The position numbers were made by a program, and so were the translations under genes. The notes under the pieces are model-generated. The model was not told the origin of the DNA. It saw nothing but the letters and a program-made list of their open reading frames with translations, and did no database searches. 64,000 nt of DNA from a gamma proteobacterium HTCC5015 (GTDB taxonomy: Bacteria; Pseudomonadota; Gammaproteobacteria; HTCC5015): positions 218,419 to 282,418 of the forward strand of contig DS990599.1 of assembly GCA_000155715.1 (NCBI GenBank). Reading direction: 5' to 3'. Shown one piece after another: positions 46,817 through 54,765 of this stretch. How positions within the stretch are numbered: the stretch's first letter is position 1; every line of letters begins with the position of its first letter.

Positions 46817-49219
46817 TTGCAGAAGGATTTACTCAAGAGCGAATCTTGGTACCGAAGCATTTCCCCCATAATGGAATGGGATGCCACGGTGCGCAGCTGT
46901 CTTCCCCTGTTGCTGCTGGTGGGGCTGTTCAGCAGCTATATTGCCTGGGGTTATTGGCTACCGTACTGGAACGGTGGTTACTCGCCTTTTAATCTAACGG
47001 TTTTTGAATCGCTGTTGCCCACGGCGACTTATTTGACGATGGGTGCCGCCGTTTTGCTCGGTGTTGGCGGCTTGATCTATTGGCGTCGCTGGCCGTCTAT
47101 GTGGTTTCAGCACTGTGCGGCTAATTACTATGGCTTGGTGTTGGTTTGGGGCGGTTATCTGACAGGGGGCTTGAGTCTGGCGTCGGGTGTCGCACTCATC
47201 GGCGCGCCGTTAGTGGGGTTTTTATTGCTTGAGCGCCGCGTCGTAGTGGTGGCGTTTTTGGTGTCGTTTAGCACTCTGCTCTACTTTAACTTTGCCAGTG
47301 CCTTCGATTGGATGCCCTATGCGCCGCTTATGGTGGAGCCTCGCGATCGCGCTAGTGTTTTAGCTTGGATCAATACCCATTTGTTCTTTGCCGCGCCGCA
47401 TATTTTCTTTCAGGTGGCGGTGGCTGCGTTAATTTTAGGGCAATGGCGCCTGCGCGAAGCAGAGGCCATTCGCCAGTCGTTGACGGATGCGCTCACGGGG
47501 ATTCACAACCGGCGCAGCCTATTTCAAATTCTCGATCGGCAAGTGGCCCACGCCCACAAGCAGGAGGAGCCACTGGCGGTGGCGCTGCTGGATCTCGATC
47601 ATTTTAAGCGCATTAACGATGAGTATGGCCACCCTACGGGGGATGCTGCCCTGAAGGCGGCGGCAGCTGTATTAGAGAAGGGCTTGTCCGAGGGCGATAG
47701 CGTGGGGCGCTTTGGTGGCGAGGAGTTCATGTTGGTGATGCCAAACTGCTCTCGTAGCCAGTGCCAGCAGCGTTGTGAGGCGCTACGGAAAAGCCTCGAA
47801 CGCGTCGAGTGCTATTCGGAAAACGGCGAGGCGATTGCCTTGCGTGGCAGCTTTGGCGTGGTTTGGTATAGCGGTCAGAGCCAGCGCCCTTTGGTCAGTG
47901 ATGGCGTCGTTCAAGTTGCTGATGCAGCGCTTTATCGCGCGAAAAATGCAGGGCGGAATCAGGTGGTGTTACAAGACATTGACGATGCATTGCTGGCAGC
48001 AATGCCAGTCCGGCAGCAGCGCCCCGCGAGTCGATCAATAGCGCGGCGTTTTAGCGACATCAGGCTCGGTGAGTTTCTTCGCATCAGCACTTGGCGGCAG
48101 GTGATTCAGTCGATCCTCGAATGGTCGCCTGTCAGCAAAGCCTGTTTTGTACTACTGACGTGGATTTACATGGCGGTCAATGCCTTTGGCTGGCTCCTGT
48201 ATCTTACCCAGCGTCAAGATGCCGACGAGATCATCAATTTAAGTGTTGCTGAGCAGATGCTCTACATCTCTGCGGGAGCGGTGCTTTTGAGCGTCATTCT
48301 GCTGGCGGTAGGGCGCTGGCTCAGCCGGGTTAACCGCTACGCCTATTGGTTTCAATCGCTGGTTTTACACCTCTATGGACAGGGCTTGGTGGGCTTTGGT
48401 TACTTCCTCGGCATACTTTATATCCCTACGGGGGCGATGTTGCTGTGCTCGCCAGTGATTGGCTTTTTGATTATTGAGCGCCGCGTGTTGTTGCAGGTGT
48501 TTAGTGGCTGCCTCTTATCGGTGGTGGGACTGGCCTATTTGTCGGCGTTTGAGGTGTTGCCCTATGCGCCTCTGATTTCTGTCGAGGGCACGGCGTGGCA
48601 GCTGAGCTCGCCGTTTTGGGTTGCCAGCTCGTACTTTTTTATTACGTTCTTAAGCCTGTTGGCCTTCGTGTTGATGGGCTATGTGGTAAGCCGCTGGAGC
48701 TTGCGCGAAGCTGAGGTGCGTCAGCTGAGTTTGGTCGATCCGCTCACCCAAATTCATAACCGCTTAAGCATTATGCAAGTGCTCGATCAAGCACTAAGTC
48801 AACATAGACGCGAGGGCAGTCCAATCGCAGTGGTTATGCTGGATATCGATCACTTTAAAGCGATTAACGACAACTGGGGTCACCCCGTGGGCGACCGCAT
48901 ACTCACGAGTGCGGCGAGCGTACTGGCTAATAACCTGCGCGAATTTGACGAGATTGGACGCTACGGCGGCGAAGAGTTTTTGTTGGTACTACAGGGCACG
49001 GATGTCGACGGCGCCGTGGTCATGGCCGAGCGCTGTCGCCAAAGCTTGGCCACGATTCAAGTATTGAGCGACGAGGGCGCGTCTATTGGGGTCAGCGCCA
49101 GTTTCGGTGTCGCCGCCAGCCAAGCGCAACAGCCGACAGATATCGAAGCGTTGATTCAGCGGGCGGATAGAGCGCTCTACCGCGCCAAAGAAAAAGGCCG
49201 CAATCGGGTCGAGCAGTGA
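46817..49219 (+). CDS. Tandem membrane-GGDEF protein: two diguanylate cyclase modules in one chain
   Basis: An 800-residue protein made of two similar halves offset by about 417 residues. Each half has about six membrane helices (residues 25-215 and 440-630) followed by a GGDEF domain (225-385 and 640-800). Matching segments include LTDALTGIHNRRSLFQILD and LVDPLTQIHNRLSIMQVLD, LLDLDHFKRIND and MLDIDHFKAIND. Both active sites read GGEEF (residues 300 and 717) and look catalytic, so c-di-GMP synthesis is expected. The inhibitory I-site RxxD is present in the second module (REFD) but not in the first (SEGD). The start is TTG 46817; ATG 46871 is an alternative. Internal duplication and fusion of a whole cyclase is unusual. 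Confidence 0.88.
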   Translation: MQKDLLKSESWYRSISPIMEWDATVRSCLPLLLLVGLFSSYIAWGYWLPYWNGGYSPFNLTVFESLLPTATYLTMGAAVLLGVGGLIYWRRWPSMWFQHCAANYYGLVLVWGGYLTGGLSLASGVALIGAPLVGFLLLERRVVVVAFLVSFSTLLYFNFASAFDWMPYAPLMVEPRDRASVLAWINTHLFFAAPHIFFQVAVAALILGQWRLREAEAIRQSLTDALTGIHNRRSLFQILDRQVAHAHKQEEPLAVALLDLDHFKRINDEYGHPTGDAALKAAAAVLEKGLSEGDSVGRFGGEEFMLVMPNCSRSQCQQRCEALRKSLERVECYSENGEAIALRGSFGVVWYSGQSQRPLVSDGVVQVADAALYRAKNAGRNQVVLQDIDDALLAAMPVRQQRPASRSIARRFSDIRLGEFLRISTWRQVIQSILEWSPVSKACFVLLTWIYMAVNAFGWLLYLTQRQDADEIINLSVAEQMLYISAGAVLLSVILLAVGRWLSRVNRYAYWFQSLVLHLYGQGLVGFGYFLGILYIPTGAMLLCSPVIGFLIIERRVLLQVFSGCLLSVVGLAYLSAFEVLPYAPLISVEGTAWQLSSPFWVASSYFFITFLSLLAFVLMGYVVSRWSLREAEVRQLSLVDPLTQIHNRLSIMQVLDQALSQHRREGSPIAVVMLDIDHFKAINDNWGHPVGDRILTSAASVLANNLREFDEIGRYGGEEFLLVLQGTDVDGAVVMAERCRQSLATIQVLSDEGASIGVSASFGVAASQAQQPTDIEALIQRADRALYRAKEKGRNRVEQ

Positions 49220-49626
49220 CCGTGGGTCGGCCTTTAGGCCGACATTAAACCGAAGCCACAAAAGCTTGCCCGACCCGACAGTAACGTGCCGATGGGCAAT
49301 TGATGAGGCAAACGCGCTAGCTGCAGCTAATTGGCAGTGTCGGACTGAAGCACCCTAAAGGGCATAAATCCGACCCACGCGACCCTCGGCAAACTGTCCA
49401 CTGCGCCCGCAGTGTAATCAAACGTGTCATCCTGAACTTGATTCAGGATCTCCCTATCAAGGCTCCGTTTTGGAGATTCCAGATCAAGTTTGGAATGACG
49501 AGTATTTTGGACATCCGCGATCTAAGGTTTGGAGGAATGACGGCAAAAAGGCAAACTGTCTACTGCATCTGCAGTGCAGATCCTTGATATAGCTGTTATT
49601 TGAGCGTCGGGGGAAGTGTTTGCGAC
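49220..49626. repeat. Intergenic region with short hairpin repeats
   Basis: No gene is seen. Two oppositely oriented copies of the short hairpin repeat lie close together: CATCCTGAACTTGATTCAGG at about 49427-49450 and GATTCCAGATCAAGTTTGGA at about 49474-49497, so they can pair with each other. The tail of this stretch also contains CTGCAGTGCAGA-like small palindromes near 49569. Confidence 0.6.
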
Positions 49627-49627
49627 T

Positions 49628-49663
49628 CGATAAAAAAACGCCACCCGAAGGTGGCGTTTATAC
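49628..49663 (-). terminator. Terminator after the cytochrome c gene
   Basis: AAACGCCACC and GGTGGCGTTT pair around CGAA, with A-run on one side and T residues on the other, so it ends the minus-strand cytochrome gene and can work in both directions. Confidence 0.85.
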
Positions 49664-49683
49664 AGCAAGAGAAACGCTGCGAA

Positions 49684-50181
49684 CTATTGGCTTTTCTCTA
49701 CCATGTAGTCGACGACGGCTTTGATTTGATCGTCGTTCAAGCTGCTGCCACCGCGGGGCGGCATAGTGCCAATACCGTTAATGGCGTGTAGATACAAAGT
49801 GGCTTTGCCTTGAGCAATACGGCTACTCCAAGCACCTGCGTCACCCATTTTGGGGGCGCCCATAACGCCCGCGGCGTGGCAGGCAGCACAGCTTGTGTTG
49901 TAAGCGCTTTCAGCAGAGAACTCAGCGGGGGCTTCATCGGCAGCAGCCACTTCCACTTTGCCCAAATCGGGGTTGGGGTTGCTGGCTAAATTGACCTGAC
50001 CAACGGGGTTGATGCGAGCCTGAGTTTCTTCCATGTCCATTTGAGAACGCTGGTGAGTGACCGCATTATCGGCAACATTGGCGACCGCGAATGCGACAAT
50101 GGCGATGGCTACCAAAACAACGACGACCGCTGCAATAATGGCCCAAGTTTTGGAATCAGACATGTTTTCGTGATTGTCCAC
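49684..50181 (-). CDS. Membrane-anchored cytochrome c5-like protein
   Basis: A 165-residue c-type cytochrome. An uncleaved N-terminal helix (TWAIIAAVVVVLVAIAIVAF) anchors it in the inner membrane; the heme domain begins with TSCAACHAAGVMGAP, where CAACH is the heme c attachment site, and the axial Met lies in GTMPPRGG, as in cytochrome c5. GTG 50181 is preferred because GAGGAG precedes it by six bases; ATG 50163 lacks a site, and longer frames have no signal. It would carry electrons in the periplasm. No oxidase genes are adjacent. Confidence 0.9.
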   Translation of the reverse strand: MDNHENMSDSKTWAIIAAVVVVLVAIAIVAFAVANVADNAVTHQRSQMDMEETQARINPVGQVNLASNPNPDLGKVEVAAADEAPAEFSAESAYNTSCAACHAAGVMGAPKMGDAGAWSSRIAQGKATLYLHAINGIGTMPPRGGSSLNDDQIKAVVDYMVEKSQ

Positions 50182-50346
50182 GAGTTTCTCCTCAGTCTTG
50201 CAATATAGTAGTTTGGGCCCAGTTTTACTTGGGCGGGCGCAATTATAGCGCCACAAGGCCGCGCTGAACAGGCACATGGACAGGCTGATTCCCAGCGGCT
50301 ATCCTACGCGACCCAACATCGCCGTGTGTTGGGGCTATAAAAGTAT

Positions 50347-50655
50347 GACTTGAGTGCCCTAGAGGCAAAAAAGTAGTACCTAAACATCCGCCCGTAGCTC
50401 AGCTGGGCGGGGCTGGATTAGCAAAAGCACGGCTTTTGCCCAGCACCGCGCCGTGAGCGTACTCGCGAACGGCAGGAACGGATGGCTGGATTAGCAAGAG
50501 CACGGCTTTTGCCCAGCACCGCGCCGTGAGCGTATTCGCGAACGGCTGGACCCGAGCTTGTCTCGGGGAGCGTCGCGCAATGCCTTAGCATTGCAGACTT
50601 GAGTGCCCTAGAGGCAAAAAAGTAGTACCTAAACATCCGCCCGTAGCTCAGCTGG
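50347..50655 (+). repeat. Duplicated tRNA-Arg 5' region with intervening 73-bp repeats
   Basis: A 60-bp segment is present twice, at 50347-50406 and 50596-50655 (spacing 249). It comprises the upstream sequence from GACTTGAGTGCCCTAGAGGC onward plus the first 19 bases of tRNA-Arg. Only the second copy continues as a full tRNA; the first stops after GCTCAGCTGG, leaving a truncated tRNA. Between them lie two 73-bp tandem copies (50411-50483 and from 50484) that each contain the hairpin GCAAAAGC-ACG-GCTTTTGC (one mismatch in the second), followed by two smaller hairpins near 50555 and 50575. Confidence 0.8.
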
Positions 50656-50713
50656 ATAGAGCGTCGCCCTCCGGAGGCGAAGGTCTCAGGTTCGAATCCT
50701 GACGGGCGGGCCA
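50637..50713 (+). tRNA. tRNA-Arg (anticodon CCG)
   Basis: A 77-nt tRNA with encoded CCA. Acceptor stem CCGCCCG/CGGGCGG with discriminator G, D-stem GCTC/GAGC, anticodon stem TCGCC/GGCGA around CTCCGGA (anticodon CCG), T-stem with the TTCGAAT loop. It reads CGG codons. A truncated 5' duplicate lies 249 bp upstream, and the gene at 50744 begins 30 bp downstream. Confidence 0.95.
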
Positions 50714-50743
50714 TATTGATTCGCACCTGCATGAGATCACCCA

Positions 50744-51433
50744 ATGCCTAGCTCCCGACCAGAGACAATGCCCCTGTCTGCGGCGGCCGCGCGCATTACT
50801 CAGCTCACAGGAGCGATGAAAGCGCTGGTGCCGCGCACGGCTCACACGGGCTTTGCCGACCGCTTGGGTGAGCTGTTTGGCATTGGTAACAGCATGGATT
50901 TAGACCTCGCGTTGGCCGCGCCTCAGTGGACTCCATCAGAGAGTGAGCCGCGCTCCGCAAGCGAGTGGCAGCAGCGCCTCGACCAGCTTTGTAAGGAGTG
51001 TCAGCAGCAGTGGCGCGAGGCCGTGGCTGAGTTTGAGCTGCCCGAGCACCCCGACCGCGGCTCGACGCCCTACCAGCAGTTTTATGTTGCACAGCAGCGC
51101 CCCCTTGTTGTGGGCGCACAGCAATTGCGTCACGGCTTGCGCCAACAGCTGGCGGGCCAAAGCGAGAACTTGGCGCAGCTCGCTCAGCTCGATGAATTGT
51201 TTGAACAGACGGTGGGGCATTTTAGCGGGCGAGGCTTTGCTGCATTGGGCCGTGTTTTAAAACGCCGCTACCAGCAGCAGCTAGAGCGCTACAGCGAAGA
51301 GCGGGCCGAACAGTGGCATCGAGCGTGGATGCGAGAAGTCCACTTGCTCCTGCTGGCAGAGTTGCCCCTGCGCATAAAGCCCCTTGAAGGGTTACTGGAC
51401 ACATTGAAAGACGAGGAAAGATCGAACGCATGA
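50744..51433 (+). CDS. DUF3348-like protein, first gene of the ion-channel operon
   Basis: A 229-residue protein with no signal peptide or membrane helix. From memory it fits the DUF3348 family, found in many proteobacteria before a DUF802/ZorA-like membrane gene; I could not check a profile. It is helical and charged, with TGAMKALVPRTAHTGFADRLGELF near the start and a Gln/Arg-rich middle. It starts at ATG 50744, 30 bp after tRNA-Arg, and overlaps the next gene by four bases, so it is translationally coupled. Its role is unknown; it may be a cytoplasmic partner of the membrane channel. Confidence 0.8.
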   Translation: MPSSRPETMPLSAAAARITQLTGAMKALVPRTAHTGFADRLGELFGIGNSMDLDLALAAPQWTPSESEPRSASEWQQRLDQLCKECQQQWREAVAEFELPEHPDRGSTPYQQFYVAQQRPLVVGAQQLRHGLRQQLAGQSENLAQLAQLDELFEQTVGHFSGRGFAALGRVLKRRYQQQLERYSEERAEQWHRAWMREVHLLLLAELPLRIKPLEGLLDTLKDEERSNA

Positions 51434-53097
51434 ACCGCTTTCTCTATGTATTAGCATTGCTACTCGGCGCGGGCGTTATCGCTTGGATTGGCCTAGGATT
51501 TTTTGGCACCGATCACTTGGCCCTAGTCGTTACCACGGTTATTGCGATTGCCTACGCTGTGGGCATCGGCGAGCTACGTCAATTTCGTCACGCCAATGAT
51601 TGCCTTGAACAGCAGTTGCAGCAAGCGCCCGCGGTAGATGCCGTCGACGCTTGGTTGGCCAAATTGCCCGCCGCACTACAGCCGCCCGTTTACCAGCGCC
51701 TACAGGGTCGCCCCGTGGCACTGCCCGGACCTATGATGACGCCCTATTTGTTGGGGCTGTTGGTGATGTTGGGTTTGCTCGGCACGTTTGCCGGCATGAT
51801 TGTGACACTGGGCGGCGCCGCTACGGCACTCGATAGCAGCAGTGAGCTCGACGATATCCGCAGCGCGCTAGCCGCGCCCATTGCGGGCCTGAGTTTGGCC
51901 TTTGGCACGTCCATTGCCGGTGTTGCCGCCTCGGCGGCACTGGGCTTGGCTAGCGCCTTGAGCCGCCGCCAGCGCGTGTTTCTCGGTCGCTATATCGACG
52001 CTCTCGCGAGCCGCTCTCTACAGAGTTTAAACCCCGAGTACCAACGCCGTCAGACCGATGCGGCTCTGGAACAACAGGCCGCGCAAATGCCGCAGCTGCT
52101 TGAGCGTATGCAAAGTGTGGCGGATAGCGTGGAATCTATGGGGCGGGGCATCGGTGAAACGCTGGAGCAAAAGCAACAAGACTTTCATCAAAGCACCGCT
52201 CAACACTATCAAGCGCTGGCGGATTCCGTGGCCAGTAGTTTGCGGCAAAATGTGCAGGACAGCGGTACGGCCTTGAGCGAGAGCTTAACGCCCTTTTTCG
52301 AACGCACTATGGCGAGCTGGCGGGAAGCGGCCGAACAGCAACAGCGCCAGCTGCTAGAGCAGGCCAATGGCAGCCTGTTAAACGCCAGCGAAGCCTTTAA
52401 GCACAATAGTCAAGCTGCGAGTCAGCACTGGCGCGATGGTGTCGACGCTTTGATGCAGCAACTCAAACAGCATTTTACCGAGCTCGAAGCCAATACCGCT
52501 GAGCAGTTGGGACAGTTGGGGCAGGCGCTGGAAGCGCCCGTGGGACACATGTTAGAGCGCGCCGCCGAGGCGCCGCAGGCGGCTAGTGATGTGATTGAAG
52601 CCCTGCGACAGCGATATGTCGATACCGAGCAACAGGAAAACCGCCTCCTCGAAGAGCGCCAGCGATTGGCTAGCGAGCTGGAGCAGCTTATTGGCGAGCA
52701 GCGCGAGGCCGCCCAAGCTCAGCAGCGCGCACTGGAGGAGTTTGTCGATGGTGCGGGTCAAACCATGGCCGATGTGCAGCAGTTGTTCCGCCAGCAAATG
52801 GAGCAACAGGGCGAGCGCCTCAGCGAAGCCGTTGATGAAGTACGCGGCGGCGGCAGTGAAATTCTCAGCTTGAGCGATGCGCTGCAGGCGGCGCTGGAGC
52901 AATTCAGTCAAGCCAACCAAGCCCTGCTCGATGGCTTTAGCCGCATCGAAGAGCAGCTCGGCGCCACGCAACAGCGCAGCGATGAGCAACTGGCCTACTA
53001 TGTCGAGCAAGCGCGCGAGGTGATTGACTACAGCACGCAATCGCAACACGAAGTGGTCGATAGCTTGCGCGCCTTGGCCAAGGGTAAGGCGTCCTGA
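51430..53097 (+). CDS. ZorA/MotA/ExbB-like proton channel subunit with long coiled-coil tail
   Basis: A 555-residue membrane protein. Two helices at about 3-24 and 28-48 are followed by the MotA/TolQ/ExbB core pair at about 104-134 (GLLVMLGLLGTFAGMIVTLG) and 150-175 (GLSLAFGTSIAGVAASAALG). From about 190 to the end there is a long Gln- and Glu-rich coiled coil, the architecture of ZorA, whose tail reaches into the cytoplasm. I recall the tail as DUF802-like. With the next gene it should form a 5:2-type ion-driven stator. It overlaps both neighbours (four bases and one base). Confidence 0.85.
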   Translation: MNRFLYVLALLLGAGVIAWIGLGFFGTDHLALVVTTVIAIAYAVGIGELRQFRHANDCLEQQLQQAPAVDAVDAWLAKLPAALQPPVYQRLQGRPVALPGPMMTPYLLGLLVMLGLLGTFAGMIVTLGGAATALDSSSELDDIRSALAAPIAGLSLAFGTSIAGVAASAALGLASALSRRQRVFLGRYIDALASRSLQSLNPEYQRRQTDAALEQQAAQMPQLLERMQSVADSVESMGRGIGETLEQKQQDFHQSTAQHYQALADSVASSLRQNVQDSGTALSESLTPFFERTMASWREAAEQQQRQLLEQANGSLLNASEAFKHNSQAASQHWRDGVDALMQQLKQHFTELEANTAEQLGQLGQALEAPVGHMLERAAEAPQAASDVIEALRQRYVDTEQQENRLLEERQRLASELEQLIGEQREAAQAQQRALEEFVDGAGQTMADVQQLFRQQMEQQGERLSEAVDEVRGGGSEILSLSDALQAALEQFSQANQALLDGFSRIEEQLGATQQRSDEQLAYYVEQAREVIDYSTQSQHEVVDSLRALAKGKAS

Positions 53098-53711
53098 TGG
53101 ACGAGCTGCAAGAACTCGATGGCCAGTCGGCACCCGTTTGGGCGATTTTTTCCGATTTGATGGCCGCCCTAGTGGGGATACTCGCCCTCATTTTGGTTTG
53201 GGTGATCGCCATCCAGTTTGAGCTCACTCAAGATCTGGAGGCCGAGAAGCAGCGGCGCCAAGCGCTAGAGCGCGCCCTCGCCGATCCCCTCGCCAGTGGA
53301 CGCATCACTTTTCAAGACGGTCGTATCGGCATTAGTGGTAATTTATTGTTTCGCATCAATTCGGCGGACCTGCAAAGCGGGGGCAACCAAGTGCTGCAAG
53401 ATCTCGCCGAGCCGCTGAAGGTGTATCTCAGCCAGCACGACGAATTGCTGATGGTGAGTGGTTTTACCGATGATTTGTCGCTGCACGAGGACAACCTCTA
53501 CCGCGACAACTGGGGGCTCTCCGCCCAGCGGGCACTCACTGTCACGCGCACCTTGGTAGAGCAGGGGCTGCCGCAAGATCGCCTCTTCGCCGCCGCCTTT
53601 GGCGCCAATGCGCCCACCGTACCCAACCGCGATGCCGCCTCGCGGGCTAAAAACCGACGCGTTGAAATCTCCACCGTGCCGCGGCGGGAACACGAGGCCG
53701 CAGTGGACTGA
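53097..53711 (+). CDS. ZorB/MotB-like OmpA-domain stator subunit
   Basis: A 204-residue protein with one N-terminal membrane helix (about residues 14-43), in which Asp20 in IFSDLMAALVG sits where MotB and ZorB have their ion-carrying Asp. A short linker with heptads is followed by an OmpA-like peptidoglycan-binding domain (about 85-195): MVSGFTDD, NWGLSAQRALTVTRTLV, AFGANAPTVPN and KNRRVEIS. It is the natural partner of the preceding channel subunit; the pair would couple ion flow to movement of the long cytoplasmic tail. Confidence 0.9.
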   Translation: MDELQELDGQSAPVWAIFSDLMAALVGILALILVWVIAIQFELTQDLEAEKQRRQALERALADPLASGRITFQDGRIGISGNLLFRINSADLQSGGNQVLQDLAEPLKVYLSQHDELLMVSGFTDDLSLHEDNLYRDNWGLSAQRALTVTRTLVEQGLPQDRLFAAAFGANAPTVPNRDAASRAKNRRVEISTVPRREHEAAVD

Positions 53712-54286
53712 TGGACAGCCAGCAGCTCCAGCGCGAACTACAGCAGCTCGACGAACAGGGCGCGGCGCGACAACATCCCGCGCGCTTTCGCTTTGTGCAA
53801 AGCCTGTCTCAGCGTTTGCTGCACAGTGCGAGGGTGGCGCCCCGCCAGTGGCAGCGCTTAGAAAAACATTTGGCAACACTGCGCAATGCTATGGCATCGG
53901 AAGCTGCCTCAAAACAGCCGCAAGAGCACTCCCCATCGCCCTTAAAGGCACTGGTTGAGGCGCTCAGTCAGCGAGCGCCTCGCACCGTTAGCCCGTCTCA
54001 AAACGGCGATGAGTTCGAGGGCTTAATGCGCCGTGTTTTTGGTGCAGAGCACGCCCAGCGAGAACTGCCTGCCCTCGCTCATCTACGCAAAAGTCGCAGC
54101 GAGCACTACATCGAACAACAAATCCAGCGCGCCATTGACGAAACCCCCGAAGAGGCTGGTCCGCTCAACAGCCGCCGCCTCGTCACCCGCGCCGTGCGCC
54201 AGCTCGACAAAACCGCCCCCCACTACCTGCGCCACTTCGCCGCCTACATCGACACTCTCGCCTGGCTGGAAAAACAGGGTAAGTAA
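53711..54286 (+). CDS. DUF2894-like protein of the ion-channel operon
   Basis: A 191-residue soluble protein that I recall as DUF2894, again without a profile check. It starts MDSQQLQRELQQLDEQGAAR and overlaps the OmpA gene by one base; the middle is Ser/Ala-rich and the C-terminal half is helical, with LRKSRSEHYIEQQIQRAID and APHYLRHFAAYIDTLAWLE. It is the last gene of a tightly packed four-gene operon; DUF3348 and DUF2894 flank the channel pair here. Function unknown. Confidence 0.8.
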   Translation: MDSQQLQRELQQLDEQGAARQHPARFRFVQSLSQRLLHSARVAPRQWQRLEKHLATLRNAMASEAASKQPQEHSPSPLKALVEALSQRAPRTVSPSQNGDEFEGLMRRVFGAEHAQRELPALAHLRKSRSEHYIEQQIQRAIDETPEEAGPLNSRRLVTRAVRQLDKTAPHYLRHFAAYIDTLAWLEKQGK

Positions 54287-54402
54287 TTGCCAACACGCGG
54301 CATGGCCAACGAGTCGCCAGTTGGCTGAGTGGCTTGGGCTGGTCAGTCTGTTCAAAAGCCTTTAGATTGAATACAACTTCGATTGAATGGATTGAAATCA
54401 CA

Positions 54403-54765
54403 GTGAGTTGTATTTTTTGCGAACAAGACGCGGTACTTGAAAACGACCTCGCCTATTGTCGCGTCGATCGCTTTCCCGTGAGTCCTGGCCATTTGTTAAT
54501 TATCCCCAAGCGCCATGCCGAGGATTGGTTCGATTTAAGCAATGCTGAAAAAGTCGCCATCAATGACCTACTGGAACAGGGCAAGCAATGGATTGAAAAA
54601 ACGCATCGCCCCGATGGTTACAACATCGGTATGAACTGCGGTGCCGCTGCGGGGCAAACGGTATTTCACATGCACTGCCACCTGATTCCCCGATACGATG
54701 GCGACACAAAAGAGCCCAAAGGCGGAGTGCGTGGCGTGATCCCTGAGAAAATGCAATATGAATGA
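54403..54765 (+). CDS. HIT-family hydrolase
   Basis: A 120-residue histidine-triad protein. The triad is near the C-terminus: TVFHMHCHLIPRY, i.e. HxHxHxx with Cys in the middle position. CIFCEQD and LIIPKRHAEDWFDL are typical for the family. The start is placed at GTG 54403, which gives the usual CIFC N-terminus; a longer frame from 54334 is less likely. HIT enzymes hydrolyse nucleoside phosphoramidates, dinucleoside polyphosphates or adenylylated intermediates. Its stop overlaps the HNH gene start by eight bases, so the two are co-translated. Confidence 0.9.
   Translation: MSCIFCEQDAVLENDLAYCRVDRFPVSPGHLLIIPKRHAEDWFDLSNAEKVAINDLLEQGKQWIEKTHRPDGYNIGMNCGAAAGQTVFHMHCHLIPRYDGDTKEPKGGVRGVIPEKMQYE

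Noticed and set aside
50744-54286. A complete Zorya defence system
   Set aside because: Only the ZorA/ZorB-like pair is present; ZorC, the ZorD helicase and the ZorE nuclease are missing, and the flanking genes are of other families.
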